Assembly: GCA_044869955.1 (NCBI GenBank)
Contig: JBIOYC010000150.1
Location: forward strand, 1-8,383
DNA length: 8,383 nt
Direction: 5' to 3'
Source of the DNA: CALMKX01 sp044869955
GTDB taxonomy: Bacteria > Acidobacteriota > Thermoanaerobaculia > Multivoradales > SZUA-115
Shown here piece by piece: positions 6,843 through 8,383 of this stretch. The translations under genes and the position numbers were made by a program. A model generated the notes under the pieces. That model saw only the letters and a program-made list of their open reading frames with translations, searched no databases and had not been told where the DNA came from. Position 1 is the first letter of the stretch, and the number at the start of each line of letters is the position of its first letter.

Positions 6843-6879
6843 CTACGAGAGGCGGAACCGCCACCCGAGTCGTAGGGGC
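6839..6879. repeat. Inverted repeat 2 spanning the rnc stop codon
   Basis: GCCCCTACGA (6839-6848) and TCGTAGGGGC (6870-6879) are perfect 10-base arms around 21 bases. Those 21 bases contain a smaller stem GGCGG-AA-CCGCC (6851-6862). The rnc stop TAG (6873-6875) is within the right arm. There is no T-run after it, so a classical intrinsic terminator is not supported. The text resembles the GTAGGGGC-type palindromic elements I recall as dispersed intergenic repeats in several GC-rich phyla, which only a genome-wide count can confirm. Confidence 0.72.
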
Positions 6880-6902
6880 GGCCCTGTGATTCTCCCCCCT
6901 GC

Positions 6903-6908
6903 TACAAT
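6903..6908 (+). promoter_or_regulatory. Candidate -10 box of asnS
   Basis: TACAAT matches 5 of 6 consensus bases and ends 10 bases before the asnS ATG at 6919, predicting a leader of only a few bases. No Shine-Dalgarno is seen between them. No strong -35 is evident in the GC-rich stretch upstream. The box lies inside the GTG-initiated extension of the asnS frame, which argues against that earlier start. Confidence 0.42.
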
Positions 6909-6918
6909 CCCGCGTCTT

Positions 6919-8223
6919 ATGAGCGACGCGGCCCCCATCGTTTCGATCAAGTCCCTGCCCCTACACGTCGGCCAGGAGGTCGTCTTGCGCGGCTGGCTGG
7001 CGGGCAAGCGCTCGAGCGGCAAAATCGGCTTCCTGCAGATCCGCGACGGCAGCGGCCAGGTCCAGGCCGTGGTCAGCCGCGCCGAGGTCTCGGAGAGGAC
7101 CTGGGCCGAGGTGGAACGGGCCACCCAGGAGTCCACCGTCACCTGCCGGGGCGTGGTGCGCGAGGACCAGCGCGCGCCCAGCGGCGTCGAGCTCCAGGCC
7201 GCCGAGCTGGAGATCACCTTCCTGACCGAGGATTTCCCGATCACCCCCAAGGAGCACGGCATCGCCTTCCTGATGGAGCACCGCCACCTCTGGCTGCGCT
7301 CCAGCCGCCAGCACGCGGCCTTGAAAGTGCGCTCCGAGGTCAGCCAGGCGATCCGCGACTACTTCTACGACCGCGACTACGTCAACATCGACTCACCGAT
7401 CCTGACCCCCGCGGCCTGCGAGGGCACCTCGACCCTGTTCGAGACCGACTACTTCGGCGACAAGGCCTACCTCTCCCAGTCCGGCCAGCTCTACCTCGAG
7501 CCGGCGGCCGCGGCCTTCGGCAAGGTCTACTGCTTCGGCCCGACCTTCCGCGCCGAGAAGTCCAAGACCCGCCGCCATCTGATGGAGTTCTGGATGGTCG
7601 AGCCGGAGGTGGCCTTCCTCGAGTTTCCCCAGTTGATGGACCTCGCCGAGGACTTCGTGGCCTCCCTGGTCGGCCGGGTGCTCGAGCGCTGCCGGCCCGA
7701 GCTGGCCGTCCTCGAGCGCGACGCCGCGACCCTCGAGAAGATCGTCAAGCCGTTCCCGCGCATCTCCTACACCGAGGCCGTCGAGCTGCTCAAGGGCAAG
7801 GGCGTCGCCATCGAGTGGGGCGATGACTTCGGCGCCGACGAGGAGACCCTGCTGGCGAGCTCCTTCGACCGGCCGGTGCTGGTGCATCGCTATCCGGCGG
7901 CCTCGAAGGCCTTCTACATGCAGCCGGACCCGGAGAGCCCGAAGCTGGCCCTGGCCCTCGACCTGCTCGCCCCCGAGGGCTACGGCGAGATCATCGGCGG
8001 CAGCCAGCGCATCCACGACCACGACCTCCTGCTGGCGCGCATCCGCGAGCACGACCTGCCGGTCGAGGCCTTCCAGTGGTACCTCGACGTGCGCAAGTAC
8101 GGCAGCTTCCCCCACAGCGGCTTCGGCATGGGCCTGGAGCGCTTCGTGGCCTGGATGTGCGGCCTGCCGCACCTGCGAGAGACCATCCCCTACCCCCGCA
8201 TGCTCTACAAGATCTATCCGTAG
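6919..8223 (+). CDS. asnS: Asparaginyl-tRNA synthetase
   Basis: This cytoplasmic class II synthetase attaches asparagine to tRNA-Asn. It has 434 residues from this ATG, close to the usual family length. An OB-fold anticodon-binding domain covers about 18-102 (VVLRGWLAGKRSSGKIGFLQ, IRDGSGQVQAVV). The catalytic domain has motif 1 around 140-162 (YVNIDSPIL) and the SQSGQLYLE segment (186-194). Motif 2 is at 206-230 (FGPTFRAEKSKTRRHLMEFW), followed by GEIIGGSQR (356-364) and motif 3 at 401-412 (GFGMGLERFVAW). The C-terminus IPYPRMLYKIYP is typical of AsnRS. The non-discriminating AspRS family is related, but the GQLYLE-to-YCFGPTFRAE stretch and the YP ending favour AsnRS. A GTG at 6886 would add 11 residues. 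I prefer the ATG because the extension overlaps a TACAAT box and lacks a ribosome-binding site. The stop is TAG, as for the distal rnc stop. Confidence 0.93.
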   Translation: MSDAAPIVSIKSLPLHVGQEVVLRGWLAGKRSSGKIGFLQIRDGSGQVQAVVSRAEVSERTWAEVERATQESTVTCRGVVREDQRAPSGVELQAAELEITFLTEDFPITPKEHGIAFLMEHRHLWLRSSRQHAALKVRSEVSQAIRDYFYDRDYVNIDSPILTPAACEGTSTLFETDYFGDKAYLSQSGQLYLEPAAAAFGKVYCFGPTFRAEKSKTRRHLMEFWMVEPEVAFLEFPQLMDLAEDFVASLVGRVLERCRPELAVLERDAATLEKIVKPFPRISYTEAVELLKGKGVAIEWGDDFGADEETLLASSFDRPVLVHRYPAASKAFYMQPDPESPKLALALDLLAPEGYGEIIGGSQRIHDHDLLLARIREHDLPVEAFQWYLDVRKYGSFPHSGFGMGLERFVAWMCGLPHLRETIPYPRMLYKIYP

Positions 8224-8247
8224 GCCGCGCTGCGAGCTCGGTATCCC

Positions 8248-8383
8248 GTGGCGCGTCCGATCTGGCCAGCCTTCCTGGCCCTCACTCTGATCTGGGGTAC
8301 CACCTGGGCGGTCATTCGCATCGGCCTCGAGGGCTTGCCACCCTTTGCCGCGGCGGCCCTGCGCTTCGCGGTGGCGGCGGTGG
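8248..8383 (+). CDS. EamA/DMT-type transporter, 5' end (partial)
   Basis: The frame opens with GTG at 8248, 24 bases after asnS, and runs off the window after about 45 codons. It encodes a first transmembrane helix (PAFLALTLIWGTTWAVIRIG) and then GLPPFAAAALRFAVAAV, the start of a second. An IWGTTW-x3-IRIG helix followed by PP-x3-AALRF is characteristic of drug/metabolite transporter (EamA) proteins, about 300-residue, ten-helix inner-membrane permeases that export metabolites. The substrate cannot be told. No Shine-Dalgarno is clear before the GTG. The only other start candidate after the in-frame asnS stop is a CTG at 8230. It may be read from the asnS transcript. Confidence 0.85.
   Translation, partial: MARPIWPAFLALTLIWGTTWAVIRIGLEGLPPFAAAALRFAVAAV

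Larger units (their letters stand above)
6126..6875 (+). pseudogene. rnc: RNase III gene interrupted by an in-frame amber codon
   Basis: RNase III cuts double-stranded RNA, maturing rRNA and processing mRNAs. The frame from the ATG overlapping the mutL stop runs 249 codons to TAG at 6873-6875, a normal family length. It is broken by a TAG at 6468-6470, codon 115. Before the break lie LGYRFKNPSLLETALTHRS (15-33) and the signature NYERLEFLGDAIL (43-55) with metal ligands Glu48 and Asp52. After it, in the same frame, come PSLLADVVEAVFGALWLDGG with the other ligands Asp121 and Glu124, then a double-stranded-RNA-binding domain at about 162-231 (DAKTRLQEVVQ ... GSSKKEAEQHAAAAAL). The truncated 114-residue product would lack two metal ligands and RNA binding, so it should be inactive. 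Everything else looks conserved. A sense codon such as AAG, TCG or CAG is one base away, so this may be a recent mutation, a sequencing error, or readthrough. The tail after about residue 231 is encoded by inverted repeats. Confidence 0.9.

Noticed and set aside
6489..6875. The distal part of rnc as an independent gene starting at GTG 6489
   Set aside because: The GTG falls inside the conserved ADVVEA catalytic stretch and would exclude Asp121. It has no Shine-Dalgarno and the frame continues the upstream half exactly.
6839..6900. Intrinsic terminator after rnc
   Set aside because: The stem is strong, but the following bases are GC-rich with no T-run, and asnS follows closely on the same strand.
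6886..6918. An asnS start at GTG 6886, adding 11 residues
   Set aside because: The extension has no ribosome-binding site, contains the TACAAT promoter-like box, and adds nothing that aligns with the OB-fold domain.
1..8383. tRNA or rRNA genes, CRISPR arrays, insertion sequences, prophage genes
   Set aside because: I read both strands and saw no cloverleaf-like tract, regularly spaced repeats, transposase or phage motif. Essentially all the sequence is accounted for by the genes listed and short gaps.

Overview
This is a very GC-rich window of ordinary bacterial chromosome with nearly gap-free gene packing. Six of the genes run rightward. A small leftward toxin-antitoxin pair sits at the left end. 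The gene set is a bacterial-type pyruvate phosphate dikinase, a MutL with the endonuclease motif (typical of bacteria without MutH), RNase III, and an AsnRS of the class IIb family. The combination, the GC bias and the TAnAnT boxes very close to start codons would fit a high-GC, non-model phylum such as Acidobacteriota. That placement is a guess; nothing here is diagnostic.

Layout. Positions 3-77 hold the tail of an unidentified rightward gene. Positions 92-782 (minus) hold a HigB/RelE-like toxin followed by an overlapping XRE-family antitoxin. A perfect 7-1-7 palindrome, the probable autoregulatory operator, lies 10 bases before the toxin start. Positions 783-932 are a divergent intergenic region. 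Then come ppdK (933-3662), a small secreted protein of unknown function (3708-4247), mutL (4279-6126), rnc (6126-6875, interrupted by an in-frame TAG), asnS (6919-8223) and the start of an EamA/DMT-type transporter (8248 to the window end). The gaps from ppdK to the transporter are 45, 31, -1, 43 and 24 bases, so co-transcription is plausible. Promoter-like boxes just before mutL and asnS suggest internal promoters as well.

The genes do not form one pathway. They cover central carbon metabolism (PEP/pyruvate), mismatch repair, RNA processing, tRNA charging and a stress or addiction module.

The observations most worth checking are: (1) the amber codon that splits an otherwise intact rnc just before two catalytic acidic residues; (2) the layered inverted repeats at the rnc 3' end, which look like a dispersed palindromic element that now encodes the RNase III tail and its stop codon; (3) TAnAnT boxes ending exactly 6 bases before the starts of the toxin and mutL, suggesting leaderless mRNAs. 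I see no evidence of an undescribed multi-gene system here.
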